This document shows positions 6,921-15,793 of a stretch of 64,000 nucleotides of DNA, one piece after another (within the stretch, counting starts at the first letter, position 1; each line of letters begins with the position of its first letter). A program made the position numbers and the translations under genes. The DNA is from Verrucomicrobiales bacterium (GTDB lineage: Bacteria; Verrucomicrobiota; Verrucomicrobiia; Verrucomicrobiales; DEV007). The DNA is taken from positions 124,001 to 188,000 of the forward strand of contig JAKISY010000001.1 of assembly GCA_021648365.1 (NCBI GenBank). Reading direction: 5' to 3'. A model generated the notes under the pieces. It was not told the origin of the DNA, did no database searches, and saw only the letters and a list, made by a program, of their open reading frames with translations.

Positions 6921-9428
6921 ATGTTTAGAATCTACCTAAAAGCACCTTTTGGTTTTGTGATCTTCGCGCTCGCTTTGGTCCATGCGCAAGCTGAGCCGGA
7001 TGCTTCGAGTGTATCTCAAGCTACTCCGGCGGCGGAGCTGAAGGTCAAAGAGGGGTTCAAGGTGGAGTTGTTGTATTCGGTGCCGAAGCCCGAGCAGGGT
7101 TCGTGGGTGAGTTTGTGTTACGATAACCGAGGGCGGCTGATTGTATCTGATCAATACGGTAAGCTCTATCGCATGAACCCGCCCAAGTCTGGCGAAATCT
7201 TAGCTTCTGGCGATATCGAAAAGATAGACCTGGATATAGGAGAAGCCCAGGGGCTTTTGTTTGCTTTTGACAGTCTGTATGTGGTGGTCAATGGAAAGGT
7301 GAACCAGGGCAGAGGTTTATATCGATTGAAGGATACTAATGGGGACGATCACTTTGATGAGGTGAAATTGCTGCGCAAGTTTGCTGATCGTGGAGGTGAA
7401 CATGGTCCACATGCGGTGTTGCTCGGACCTGATGGCGCTTCCCTCTATGTGGTGGTGGGCGATCAGACTGCGGTGACTGCGGTCAATCAATCACGCGTGC
7501 CGCAAGTGTGGGGCGAAGACCAGTTGCTGCCTCGTCCGTATGGCAAGGGTTTCATGAAAGGGGTGCTTGCTCCAGGAGGCTGGATAGCCAAGACCGATCC
7601 TGATGGCAAGGAGTGGGAGTTGATCGCAACAGGGTTTCGCAATCAATATGACGCGGCATTCGATCGTAATGGCGAGCTGTTCACCTATGACGCCGATATG
7701 GAGTGGGACATGAATACGCCTTGGTATCGTCCTACTAGGATCAATCACGTGACCAGTGGAGCGGAGTTTGGTTGGCGCAATGGTGGAGGGAAATGGCCAG
7801 CTTATTATCCCGACAGTTTACCGGCAGTGCTCGACATAGGGCCTGGCTCGCCGACAGGTGTGGCCTTTGGTTTTGGAGCTAAGTTTCCTAAGAAATATCA
7901 AGATGCCTTGTATGCTTGTGATTGGAGTTATGGCAAACTTTATGCTGTTCATTTGCGAGCCAAGGGGGCGAGTTTCACTGCTGAGTTCGAGGAGTTCATC
8001 ACTGGGCGGCCGTTGCCGCTAACGGACATTCTGATTCACCCGATGGATGGAGCGATGTATTTCACGACCGGAGGTCGCCGAGTGCAGTCGGGATTGTATC
8101 GGGTGACTTATGTAGGAAAGGAAAAAGAGGGCGAGAACGTGCGGGTAGCTGCGAGCAAGCTTGCCGCTGTGCGTAAGAGTTTGGAAGCCTTTCATGGTAA
8201 AACGGATGCCAAGGCTTTGGCGCGCGCTTGGCCCTTTTTGGGAGATCCTGACCGGTTCCTACGTTTTGCTGCACGAATAGCGGTAGAGAGTCAACCGGTA
8301 GCTACTTGGCAGGATCGAGCCTTGAGCGGAAAAGATCCCGTGGCGGTGATTCAAGCAGCGATCGCACTGGCGAGGCATGGAGATAAGTCCTTGCAAGGAG
8401 AATTGTTGCAGCGCTTGAAGCAGATTGATTGGCAAATGTTGGGTGAGAGGAGTCGAGTGGATTTGGTTAGAGCGTATAGCCTGATATTCATTCGCATGGG
8501 GGCGCCAGCGGATGAGATTCGGCTTGCCATGATTGAGCATTTGCAGGATTTTTTGCCAGCACAGTCACCTGAGCTGAATACTGAGTTGCTGCAGCTGTTG
8601 GTCTATTTGCAAGCGCCTAGCGCGGCGACCAAGGGGGTAGCTTTGTTGAAGTTTGCACCATCGCAGGAGGAGCAAATGGCTTACGCTAAGTCCCTTCGTC
8701 ATTTGACGGTAGGCTGGAATAAGTCATTGCGGGAAGATTTTTTCAAGTGGTTTACTTTGGCGGCAGCGTATCAGGGGGGAGCTAGTTTCAGATTGTTTGT
8801 CGAAAATATGAAAAAGGATGCTCTGTCTCATTTGTCGGATGAGGAAAAGGTGGCATTAAAAGAGATCATCGAAGCGAAGCCCGATAACAAAACTCCTCGC
8901 TTCACTTTTGAGGCACGTAGTTTTGTCAAAGCTTGGAAGGTTTCAGACTTTGATGATGTGATCAACGTGGGATTAGAAGGCGGACGCAGTTTTAGCAATG
9001 GGCGTCAGATGTTTGGTGCGGGCACTTGTTTTGCTTGCCATCGATTCAAGCAAGAGGGAGGAGCGATCGGGCCAGATTTGACCAGTGCGGGTGGAAAATT
9101 CAGTCCGCGTGATTTGCTCGAATCGATCATCGAGCCTAGCAAAGAAATCAGCGATCAATATGGCGCGACGATTTTCACTAAAAAAGACGGTAGTGAGATT
9201 GTAGGGCGGATCATGAATTTGAATAAGAATAACATTCAGGTGAATGTGAATATGCTCAATCCAAGTGATACGGTGAGCATTGATCGCAGCCAATTGAAAG
9301 GGCAAAAGCAGTCGCCGACTTCTATGATGCCGCCTGGATTGATCTATACTCTGAGCAAAGATGATGTTTTGGATTTGCTAGCTTATTTGTTATCACAGGG
9401 GAACCCTGATGACCCGATGTTCAAGTAG
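6921..9428 (+). CDS. Exported propeller-HEAT-cytochrome protein (PVC-type heme-binding, TIGR02603-like)
   Basis: The 835-residue product begins with a signal peptide ending near VHAQA. Residues of about 35-400 form a sugar-dehydrogenase-like beta-propeller. Residues of about 400-670 look like helical HEAT repeats. The C-terminal domain contains CFACH at 703-707, one covalent c-type heme site, followed by GAIGPDLTSAG and a C-terminal small beta domain, as in the Pirellula/Verrucomicrobium heme-binding family. Such proteins are thought to oxidise sugars or alcohols outside the membrane and pass electrons to heme. The substrate and cofactor (PQQ or other) are not known. It lies 168 bases downstream of an exported oxidoreductase, with the palindromic repeat between them. 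Confidence 0.85.
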   Translation: MFRIYLKAPFGFVIFALALVHAQAEPDASSVSQATPAAELKVKEGFKVELLYSVPKPEQGSWVSLCYDNRGRLIVSDQYGKLYRMNPPKSGEILASGDIEKIDLDIGEAQGLLFAFDSLYVVVNGKVNQGRGLYRLKDTNGDDHFDEVKLLRKFADRGGEHGPHAVLLGPDGASLYVVVGDQTAVTAVNQSRVPQVWGEDQLLPRPYGKGFMKGVLAPGGWIAKTDPDGKEWELIATGFRNQYDAAFDRNGELFTYDADMEWDMNTPWYRPTRINHVTSGAEFGWRNGGGKWPAYYPDSLPAVLDIGPGSPTGVAFGFGAKFPKKYQDALYACDWSYGKLYAVHLRAKGASFTAEFEEFITGRPLPLTDILIHPMDGAMYFTTGGRRVQSGLYRVTYVGKEKEGENVRVAASKLAAVRKSLEAFHGKTDAKALARAWPFLGDPDRFLRFAARIAVESQPVATWQDRALSGKDPVAVIQAAIALARHGDKSLQGELLQRLKQIDWQMLGERSRVDLVRAYSLIFIRMGAPADEIRLAMIEHLQDFLPAQSPELNTELLQLLVYLQAPSAATKGVALLKFAPSQEEQMAYAKSLRHLTVGWNKSLREDFFKWFTLAAAYQGGASFRLFVENMKKDALSHLSDEEKVALKEIIEAKPDNKTPRFTFEARSFVKAWKVSDFDDVINVGLEGGRSFSNGRQMFGAGTCFACHRFKQEGGAIGPDLTSAGGKFSPRDLLESIIEPSKEISDQYGATIFTKKDGSEIVGRIMNLNKNNIQVNVNMLNPSDTVSIDRSQLKGQKQSPTSMMPPGLIYTLSKDDVLDLLAYLLSQGNPDDPMFK

Positions 9429-9462
9429 CTGTGTAAAACTCGCATGACGTGGAGGAAAATAG

Positions 9463-9515
9463 AACCACTGATAGCACTGATTTCCACTGATATAGAAGAA
9501 GAAAAGATCAGCGGT
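9463..9515. repeat. Second, degenerate CACTGAT repeat copy
   Basis: AACCACTGAT, CACTGAT and CCACTGAT occur at 9463-9491. Only one imperfect inverse arm (GATCAGCGGT, 9506-9515) remains. It is related to the complete copy at 6785-6875 and lies between convergent genes. Confidence 0.6.
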
Positions 9516-9529
9516 ATATACCAATTATT

Positions 9530-9976
9530 TCAGTTTAATAAATCTGTGATTGCTCGCATCACCACTTCGCGTTTGAAGGGTGGTAACCATTCAGCTTGAA
9601 AGTCTGCGGGATCGATCCAGCGGAAATCTATAAACTCGACTTGATGGTGATCGAGACTGATGTCGCTGTCTTTTGCTAGGAAACGGCATAAGTAGTAGGT
9701 TTGTTGTTGTCCGGCGAAACCTTTTTTGAAAGGGGTATCAGCAGGGAAATCGTAACGATAGCCGTCTTGTTGAGCTAACACTTCATACTGAGAGGGGAGC
9801 AAGCCGATCTCTTCCTCGAGTTCACGGTGCAGGGCTTGCGTGGAGCTTTCCCCCTCGTCGATACCGCCCTGCGGGAATTGCCAACACTCGGGGTGGTCGG
9901 CGCGTTGGCAGATGAGGATCTTGCCATCATTTTTTTGTAAGATGGCAGCGACGTTAGGACGGTATTTTTTTAACAT
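9530..9976 (-). CDS. rppH: RNA pyrophosphohydrolase (Nudix)
   Basis: The 148-residue product matches RppH, which removes pyrophosphate from RNA 5' ends and starts mRNA decay. It opens with KKYRPNVA and contains QRADHPECWQFPQGG. The Nudix box is complete at about residues 37-59 (GGIDEGESSTQALHRELEEE and on to IGL). I chose the ATG at 9976 because the conserved family N-terminus begins exactly there. The frame is open further upstream but without matching sequence. The related Nudix enzymes NudH and diadenosine polyphosphate hydrolase belong to the same family. Another RNA-decay gene, pnp, lies elsewhere in the window. Confidence 0.88.
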   Translation of the reverse strand: MLKKYRPNVAAILQKNDGKILICQRADHPECWQFPQGGIDEGESSTQALHRELEEEIGLLPSQYEVLAQQDGYRYDFPADTPFKKGFAGQQQTYYLCRFLAKDSDISLDHHQVEFIDFRWIDPADFQAEWLPPFKREVVMRAITDLLN

Positions 9977-10118
9977 GACGGATTTTTTGAAAAATCTAGC
10001 ACCTTTGTTCAAGTGATGGCGTTCAATGCTTTGAAAAGAGCTGTCAAAGTGATAGCTTTTCGATACTATGGAGTAGAACTTGGTCGAATTCAAACTATCC
10101 ACTGCACTCAACTATTTT

Positions 10119-10679
10119 ATGAAAACTCGAATACTCAATTTTTTTTTGATTCTATGCACCCTGCAAGCTGCTTATACAGGGGGGTTGCTTGCCCAAAGCA
10201 CTGGTGGTGGTGGTACCAATCCAGCAGCGGTCGGTATCCAAGGGTTCTGGGAGATTGAACTGCAAGGCGGAAGTTTTCTGGTGCGACTGAGTACGATCAG
10301 CTCGGTGAGCCAACATCAATATGTGGTCGATGGCGCGGCGCGGGTGTTTGAAGTCACGGTGGATACGACCGGCTCGCAAACCGCACGTTTCTATTATATC
10401 GAAGCTGTGGCGGAGGGTTCTCCGCTGGCAATGGGTAAAAACGCCATCGACCGTTTGCGGAGTGTAGCAGAGGGCGTGACCAGTCGGACTGGGACAGATG
10501 AAGTGTGGACCCAAGTGGTCAAAAACTACCCGACGACTACGCATGTGCGCACGGCGGAATACCGGGTCGATAACAAAGCAGTTCTCGATAAAATTTACAA
10601 ACACGTGCGTCGCGTCTGGGCCGAGGAAAAAGGGCGAGGAAAGAGTAACAAGCTGCGTATCGTATCGGAGAAGAAATAA
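10119..10679 (+). CDS. Exported protein of unknown function
   Basis: I do not recognise the family of this 186-residue protein. It has a signal peptide (MKTRILNFFLILCTLQAAYT, cleavage possibly near LLAQS). A mainly beta-strand region of about 90 residues follows, with FWEIELQGGSFLVRLSTISSVSQHQY. The C-terminal part is helical and basic (IYKHVRRVWAEEKGRGKSNK). No cysteines or catalytic motifs stand out in the mature part. I preferred the ATG at 10119 over an upstream TTG because it starts the signal peptide. It is transcribed away from rppH. The 3' side runs into a gene-poor stretch. Confidence 0.6.
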   Translation: MKTRILNFFLILCTLQAAYTGGLLAQSTGGGGTNPAAVGIQGFWEIELQGGSFLVRLSTISSVSQHQYVVDGAARVFEVTVDTTGSQTARFYYIEAVAEGSPLAMGKNAIDRLRSVAEGVTSRTGTDEVWTQVVKNYPTTTHVRTAEYRVDNKAVLDKIYKHVRRVWAEEKGRGKSNKLRIVSEKK

Positions 10680-10946
10680 ATCATCAAGCGCTTTATCACC
10701 CAAGCAAAAACCAGCACGATACACTGCAAGATGTCGAGGTAATAGAGGGCGGAAGTCAGTGCTGATACAAAAATGATGGTGGGGGAGGTTAATGGAGGAA
10801 GTTCTGATAGGCTTTTCCGTTAGATACGGCATACCACGAAGCTTGAGTGGGCGCAATCTGTTCGCCAAAAGCAGGTCAAGCCGCAGCATTCCAAACTATC
10901 AGCTTTTTTGGGGTGCGCGTGGTTCGACAAAAAGCTTGCAAAAAAA
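10680..10946. other. Gap without a supportable gene
   Basis: A frame of 60 codons is open here (10792-10974), but it overlaps the antitoxin operator and has no coding look. I see no RNA gene or repeat. Confidence 0.4.
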
Positions 10947-10970
10947 AGTAATACTATTTACGGTATTACT
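10947..10970 (+). promoter_or_regulatory. Perfect operator-like dyad of the toxin-antitoxin operon
   Basis: AGTAATAC (10947-10954) and GTATTACT (10963-10970) are exact reverse complements separated by 8 bases and end directly before the antitoxin ATG. AbrB/MazE-type antitoxins commonly bind such palindromes to repress their own operon, so this is a strong operator candidate. Confidence 0.65.
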
Positions 10971-11204
10971 ATGAAGATCACGAGTAAGGGGCAGGTAACC
11001 ATTCCTCAGCATATAAGACGCTTTATGGGGGTATCGACTGCTTCCGAGGTGGATTTTCAGATTCTTGATGAAGTGGTGGTTCTTGTTAAGGCTAATCTGG
11101 ACGTGGGAACTGATGCGCGGCGTAGTAGGTTTGCATGCCTTCGCGGCAGCAAGCGCAGGGGACTTTCTACCGATGAATGGATGAATGCTACGAGAGGTGA
11201 GTGA
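10971..11204 (+). CDS. AbrB/MazE-type antitoxin
   Basis: This protein has 77 residues. The N-terminal half is a swapped-hairpin AbrB DNA-binding domain (MKITSKGQVTIPQHIRRFMG), and the C-terminal half (FACLRGSKRRGLSTDEWMNAT) is a typical toxin-binding tail. It should neutralise the PIN-domain toxin encoded next and repress the operon through the dyad at 10947-10970. The ATG at 10971 is chosen because the domain starts there. The stop TGA overlaps the toxin ATG by one base (TGATG), indicating translational coupling. Confidence 0.87.
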   Translation: MKITSKGQVTIPQHIRRFMGVSTASEVDFQILDEVVVLVKANLDVGTDARRSRFACLRGSKRRGLSTDEWMNATRGE

Positions 11205-11602
11205 TGCCTGTTTTTGTAGATACTAACGTGATCATCGACATCGTAAGTGATGATCCCAGATGGGCAGACTGGTCGATTGCCATTTTGGAGCAATACGCAG
11301 ATGAGGAGCTATCTATTAACTCTGCCATCTATGCTGAGCTATGTTTTGATTACGGTTCTGTGGCGGAGGTTGATTATTTGATTCGCCAATTTAGGTTGAA
11401 TTATTTAGAGATTCCTAGAGATGGGCTATTTCGAGCAGCGAAAGCTTTCAAGGCATATAAAGGCAAAGGAGGGACGAAGGATTTTGTGCTACCTGATTTT
11501 TTCATTGGTGGACATGCGGAGTCCGCTAATTCTCGGTTGATCACACGAGATGTTAAAAGATATCGTTCTTATTTCCCCTCTGTGAGCGTAATTCATCCCT
11601 AA
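11204..11602 (+). CDS. VapC-type PIN-domain toxin (ribonuclease)
   Basis: The 132-residue PIN-domain protein is the toxin of the pair. The acidic metal-binding residues are visible: Asp6 in DTNVIID, Glu45 in YAEL, Asp98 in PDFFIGGHA and Asp116 in TRD. Such enzymes cut specific RNAs, often tRNA or rRNA, when the antitoxin is degraded. The start ATG at 11204 overlaps the antitoxin stop codon. An in-frame GTG sits one codon earlier. The pairing of a VapC with an AbrB/MazE-fold antitoxin (VapB class) is standard. No mobile-element genes flank it. Confidence 0.88.
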   Translation: MPVFVDTNVIIDIVSDDPRWADWSIAILEQYADEELSINSAIYAELCFDYGSVAEVDYLIRQFRLNYLEIPRDGLFRAAKAFKAYKGKGGTKDFVLPDFFIGGHAESANSRLITRDVKRYRSYFPSVSVIHP

Positions 11603-11663
11603 CGAGTGCTTCATTCTTCTTCTTCATCCACTTGTATCGAAGTGAATCATCCTGTCGTATGCG

Positions 11664-13163
11664 TCATTTAAACAGCGGGATCAAGGAGTCGAGTAGTTTT
11701 TTGCCTGTGTCGATCGCGTCACTTGGGTTGTTGAGAATTTTTTTGGCGGCGTCGGTGGCTTGTGCGGGGGCATCGTTGACGAGGGCTTCGATCGCTGCTC
11801 CGGTGAGCCTTGCGGTGAGGTCTTCTTTTGGTTGGTCGAGGCTGCCGCTGATGACCAGTGGGGTCCAGAGGAAACCATCTTTAGCGCGAGTGAAAACTTT
11901 TTGCTTAGCTCCGGGGATCCAGCGCAGGGTGCCGGGGGTGACTCCTAACTGAAATTTGCCTTGTGTGATCTGGTTATTCTCTAATACGAATGAGCCTTCT
12001 AGGCGAGTCAATCCGTCGGATTGTAGGACGAGCTTGCTGATTTCGATACGGTCTCCTTTTTTTACAAAATCTGCGCTTGCTTGATGCAGGGCGAGGCGTT
12101 TGAAACGTTGCATTTTGGTGTATTGAGCGATGAGGTCGAGAATGGGCATTCCCTCGATGGCGCCGTTTTTCAAATGCACGCTTCCTTTGCTGACCAGTCC
12201 ATTTTTATCTTTACTGCTTCCCTTAAGCGTAAAGTCTGCGTTGAGCTGACCCGATAGTTTCTTTTGCCAATCTGAAGAGAGTAATTTGGAGGTATCAAGG
12301 TGTTGTAGTTTGAGATCAAAATTCAGCTGTGGCTTGGCGCCGAGTTGGATGTCTCCGCTACCACTGATTTCTGCAGTTTCGTAAAATATCAGAGAGGCGT
12401 CGTTGATGAAGAGGTCATCTTGATTCCAACGAGTTTCGAGGTGGCGAATGGATAGGGTGGGGAAGTCGCGGATGAATAGCTCACCATTGCGTGCGTTGAT
12501 TTCCCAAGTGCGAGGACCTGCTAAGGGTTTGCTTTGAGTTTCTACGGAATTCAGCGCGACTTGTTTCACTCCGTGCTCATCGTGAATGCTTAGGTTGGTG
12601 GCTTCGATGTGAACCACACCGATCTTGGTGCCTGTAGGGATCCATTTTTTCAACCAAGCTGGCGCGGAGCCTGAGTGGTTAGTTTTATCCGTGTTGGCTA
12701 AGGGCGATTCCGTAATCGGAGTGCGTCCTTGTTTGGAGAAATCTGCCGTGACTTGATTGATGCGGATCTCGGGCAGTTGCAGCAGCTTGTCTTTTACTCC
12801 GCTAAAAGATGCGCGTATGCCATCCATCTCGAGCTTGGCAAAGGCAGCTTGTGGATGACCGCGAGCGCGCCAGCCATCGGCATAGATGGTGCTGCCTTCC
12901 CAGCGCAGTTGTTCTAATTCCACATCGGCGTGCAACTTTTCTCCTACTGCGGTGATTAATTGATCACGAAAGGCTGTGCTTTTGAGATAACGAGTCACGG
13001 CACCTTTGATGGCAAAAACACCAATGAATACCGTGATAGCTAATACGGCCATAGATCCTAATAGCCATAGGAGGAGCTTGGATGAGGACGGTTTGCCTGT
13101 TTTTTTGATCTTACGTGATTGCGTTGCCATTATTTCTAGCTTTAATCTATCATTGCCGAACAT
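11664..13163 (-). CDS. AsmA-like membrane-anchored protein
   Basis: The product is about 499 residues, or 488 if the ATG at 13130 is used. It has one N-terminal membrane segment (LLLWLLGSMAVLAITVFIGVF) after a basic stretch. The rest is beta-rich, with repeated strand patterns such as LHADVELEQLRW and LNADFTLKGSSKDKNG, as in AsmA/TamB-type proteins that span the envelope and are implicated in outer-membrane assembly or lipid transport. The assignment rests on architecture, not on a catalytic motif. A second protein of similar design lies at 35667. It is transcribed divergently from the ABC transporter at 13222, 58 bases away. Confidence 0.6.
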   Translation of the reverse strand: MFGNDRLKLEIMATQSRKIKKTGKPSSSKLLLWLLGSMAVLAITVFIGVFAIKGAVTRYLKSTAFRDQLITAVGEKLHADVELEQLRWEGSTIYADGWRARGHPQAAFAKLEMDGIRASFSGVKDKLLQLPEIRINQVTADFSKQGRTPITESPLANTDKTNHSGSAPAWLKKWIPTGTKIGVVHIEATNLSIHDEHGVKQVALNSVETQSKPLAGPRTWEINARNGELFIRDFPTLSIRHLETRWNQDDLFINDASLIFYETAEISGSGDIQLGAKPQLNFDLKLQHLDTSKLLSSDWQKKLSGQLNADFTLKGSSKDKNGLVSKGSVHLKNGAIEGMPILDLIAQYTKMQRFKRLALHQASADFVKKGDRIEISKLVLQSDGLTRLEGSFVLENNQITQGKFQLGVTPGTLRWIPGAKQKVFTRAKDGFLWTPLVISGSLDQPKEDLTARLTGAAIEALVNDAPAQATDAAKKILNNPSDAIDTGKKLLDSLIPLFK

Positions 13164-13221
13164 TATCGATGTTCAGGTGTCTAAATCCCTATTCTGAATC
13201 AATCTCAACATAACTCACGCT

Positions 13222-14940
13222 GTGCTCGAACTAAAAGATATTTATTTCTCTATTGAGAAAAATGATGAAGAGGTGCATCTCATCGATGATGCTAGTTTGA
13301 AAATCAACCCGGGTCATTTTATGGCGATTGTGGGGCCTTCTGGCTGTGGTAAGACGACTTTGCTCAAGCTGATCGCGGGCTTGAATGTTGAGAGCAAGGG
13401 TAATCTCTACTGGAATGGTAGAGATTTATCAGAGGAGGGCGATCTTGAACCTTCCGAAATTGGTTATGTGCCGCAGTTCAGTATTGCGTATGAATTGCTG
13501 ACGGTGGAGGAGAGCGTCAGAAGTGCAATCCGTTTGCGCGTTCGCGGTCAGGGGCGCGCAGCCTTTCACGATTTGCTGGAAAAAGTTTTAGAGGATACTG
13601 GGCTGACAGCTATCCGAGGTCGGCCGGTCAGGGTTTTGTCTGGCGGTCAGCGCCGTCGTTTGTCGCTTGCTTTGGAATTGGTGACCAACCCTGTGCTGTT
13701 GCTTTGTGATGAGGTGACCAGTGGCTTAGATCCTAAATCTGAGCAGGAGGTGGTAAAGTTGTTGCATCAACTGTCGCGAGATGCTGGTAGGATCGTGATC
13801 AATGTGACGCACAGCTTAGCAAATCTGGATCTCTATGATTCGGTCTTAGTGCTTCATGAAGGTAAGGTGGTTTACCACGGTCAGCCTAGAGCCTTGGAGC
13901 ATTATTTCAGTGTGACGATTGCTGAGGACATCTATCCGCGTCTAGCCAAACGGGAGAGCAGCGATTGGGCGCAGTCCTGGAAAAAACATCGCGCCAATTA
14001 TTACGAAGCTTTGGATTCTGCCGCGCAAGCGGTTCCTCAGACTGCTGCTGTGCCTCAAGATGGCACGATCACGCTGTCTTCAGCGATGCCTGGTTTTTTT
14101 GTGCAGTTCATGACTCTTTTGATTCGTCGTTGGAAGCTATTTTTACGTGATGGTGGGCAGTTGTTTTTGCAGATTGCTATTCTCATCGGCTTTCCAGTGT
14201 TGGTGGTGATTTTCGCCCTAGATGGTATCGAGCCGATCAAAAGTTTGTCAGAGAGCATCGCGGCGAACCCGATTGAGGAAGCGAATCAACAGGCGGAGAT
14301 TTTCAAGAATCATCTGAAAACAGGTGGACTGATATCTGGGTTGATTATGTTTCAGGTCATCTTGTTGACGCTGATGGCATCGAACAACTCTGCTCGTGAA
14401 ATTGCCGGTGAACGGCAAATTTACGAGAAGGAGCGATTTGGGGGGCTGAACCCTTTGAGTTATCTAGCCAGTAAGGTGGCCTTTCTAGGTTTTCTAGTAT
14501 TAGTGCAATCGGTGTGGATGGCGATTTTTGTGCAGAACATCTGCCATTTACCAACCGAGGACTTTGGCATGCATTTAGCTTTGTTATTGGCGGTCAATGC
14601 TGCGATGACGGCGATCTGTCTGGGCATATCTGCGATGAGCAAAACGGCTGAGCAATCTTCTTTGTTGAGTGTTTATTTGGTGGGCTTCCAGTTGCCTCTT
14701 TCGGGCGCGGTGTTGGCTTTGCCAAATTACGTTGAGTGGATCACGCGGCCTTTTATCTCTGCCTATTGGGCATGGTCTGGTGGGGTTTCCTCTTTGGATA
14801 GCAGGACCCTGAGTGCGGTGGATAACGTAGTGGATACTTCGCTGCAAGCATCGTGGTTGTGTTTGTTAGTTTTGTGCATACACTTTGCGGTGGGGATGTT
14901 TGTCGCTTATGTGGGAGTGAAAAAAAACAGGTGCCTGTGA
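13222..14940 (+). CDS. ABC transporter, ATPase fused to ABC-2 type permease (ABCG-like half transporter)
   Basis: This 572-residue half transporter has its ATPase domain first: Walker A GPSGCGKTT (38-46), signature LSGGQ (139-143) and Walker B LLLCDE (159-164). A domain of about six membrane spans occupies residues 290-565. That order matches the ABCG/ABC-2 exporters and not importers. It probably works as a homodimer exporting a lipid, polysaccharide or drug. A GTG start at 13222 gives the family N-terminus directly, with a divergent AsmA-like gene close upstream. The substrate is unknown. Confidence 0.85.
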   Translation: MLELKDIYFSIEKNDEEVHLIDDASLKINPGHFMAIVGPSGCGKTTLLKLIAGLNVESKGNLYWNGRDLSEEGDLEPSEIGYVPQFSIAYELLTVEESVRSAIRLRVRGQGRAAFHDLLEKVLEDTGLTAIRGRPVRVLSGGQRRRLSLALELVTNPVLLLCDEVTSGLDPKSEQEVVKLLHQLSRDAGRIVINVTHSLANLDLYDSVLVLHEGKVVYHGQPRALEHYFSVTIAEDIYPRLAKRESSDWAQSWKKHRANYYEALDSAAQAVPQTAAVPQDGTITLSSAMPGFFVQFMTLLIRRWKLFLRDGGQLFLQIAILIGFPVLVVIFALDGIEPIKSLSESIAANPIEEANQQAEIFKNHLKTGGLISGLIMFQVILLTLMASNNSAREIAGERQIYEKERFGGLNPLSYLASKVAFLGFLVLVQSVWMAIFVQNICHLPTEDFGMHLALLLAVNAAMTAICLGISAMSKTAEQSSLLSVYLVGFQLPLSGAVLALPNYVEWITRPFISAYWAWSGGVSSLDSRTLSAVDNVVDTSLQASWLCLLVLCIHFAVGMFVAYVGVKKNRCL

Positions 14941-14961
14941 GTTGATCGTTTTTTTATAAAT

Positions 14962-15768
14962 ATGAAGATAATAATGGTTTTAATCATAGCGAGCGTGACG
15001 TGGATGGTGACTTGCGAACGTGTTGGAGCGGTTACGGTCACGGCGGATGGTAAGGATTACGAAGATGCCGAGCTTTTTGAGATTGGTGCCAAAGGTCCTT
15101 TTTATAAAGTGGGAGAGGGTCAAGTAGTGGTGGTGCCTTGGGCGCAAGTTGATCGTTTCCAGGCGGCATCGATTCGCAAACGTTTTGCTAAGGCTTTGGT
15201 CAATCTGCGCCAAAAAGCGTACTGGGTGCAAGGAACGGTTTTTGAAAAAAATGAGGCGGGGATCATTATACATACGGGTTCTAGCAGCGGAAATGAGGAT
15301 GATAGTAAAAAAGAAACCCGTAAAGATAAAGCGAAGCAACAAGCGGAGGAAAAGCTGGCGCGCAACATGAGCAACGAAGGTGAAGCGGTCTTCAAAGATG
15401 GTGCCGAAGTGGCAACCGGCTTAGTGGTATTGAAAGATTTGCCGAGAACGCAGTATGGAGTGGGTTCCGACGTTGCTGTGATAGCTTATCGAGTGGGGGA
15501 GCTTTCTTATGAAATGGGTTTGGGAATGAAAAAGAAAATCATGGTGTGCAATCTCGCTAAACCTGAGTGGATTGGGGTGCGCAAATGGAAAAACAGCTCA
15601 GGCAAAGATATGACAGCTGAACTGGTCGCTGTGAAAGGTGGCAAATGTTTGTTCCAACGAAATGGTAAAAATTTCGTTTACGATTTAGATCAGCTCTGTG
15701 GCGAAGATCAGAAGTTGGTGGCTGATTTCCAAAAGAACAGTCGCGAGATTCCTCTCAAGAAAGAGTGA
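14962..15768 (+). CDS. Exported protein with C-terminal SHD1-like module
   Basis: I do not recognise the whole protein, but two parts can be described. A signal peptide (MKIIMVLIIASVTWMVTCE) leads to a region of about 180 residues with a charged Lys/Glu-rich stretch (about 115-140). The last 60 residues (VRKWKNSSGKDMTAELVAV and on to NGKNFVYDLDQLC) match the beta pattern of an SHD1-like module, as found in the thioredoxin-like protein at 2971 and the cytochrome at 49414. The gene starts 21 bases after the ABC transporter stop and may be co-transcribed with it. Confidence 0.6.
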   Translation: MKIIMVLIIASVTWMVTCERVGAVTVTADGKDYEDAELFEIGAKGPFYKVGEGQVVVVPWAQVDRFQAASIRKRFAKALVNLRQKAYWVQGTVFEKNEAGIIIHTGSSSGNEDDSKKETRKDKAKQQAEEKLARNMSNEGEAVFKDGAEVATGLVVLKDLPRTQYGVGSDVAVIAYRVGELSYEMGLGMKKKIMVCNLAKPEWIGVRKWKNSSGKDMTAELVAVKGGKCLFQRNGKNFVYDLDQLCGEDQKLVADFQKNSREIPLKKE

Positions 15769-15793
15769 TCTTGAGCTCAGAGTTCGATCACTC
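15763..15793. terminator. Hairpin joining the stop codons of convergent genes
   Basis: GAGTGATC (15763-15770) and GATCACTC (15786-15793) are perfect complements. The plus-strand stop TGA (15766-15768) lies inside the left arm, and the ppk1 stop overlaps the right arm. There is no T run, so termination is only suggested. Confidence 0.35.

Noticed and set aside
10792..10974. A 60-codon open frame before the antitoxin
   Set aside because: It overlaps the operator dyad and antitoxin start in another frame, and its sequence has no coding features.
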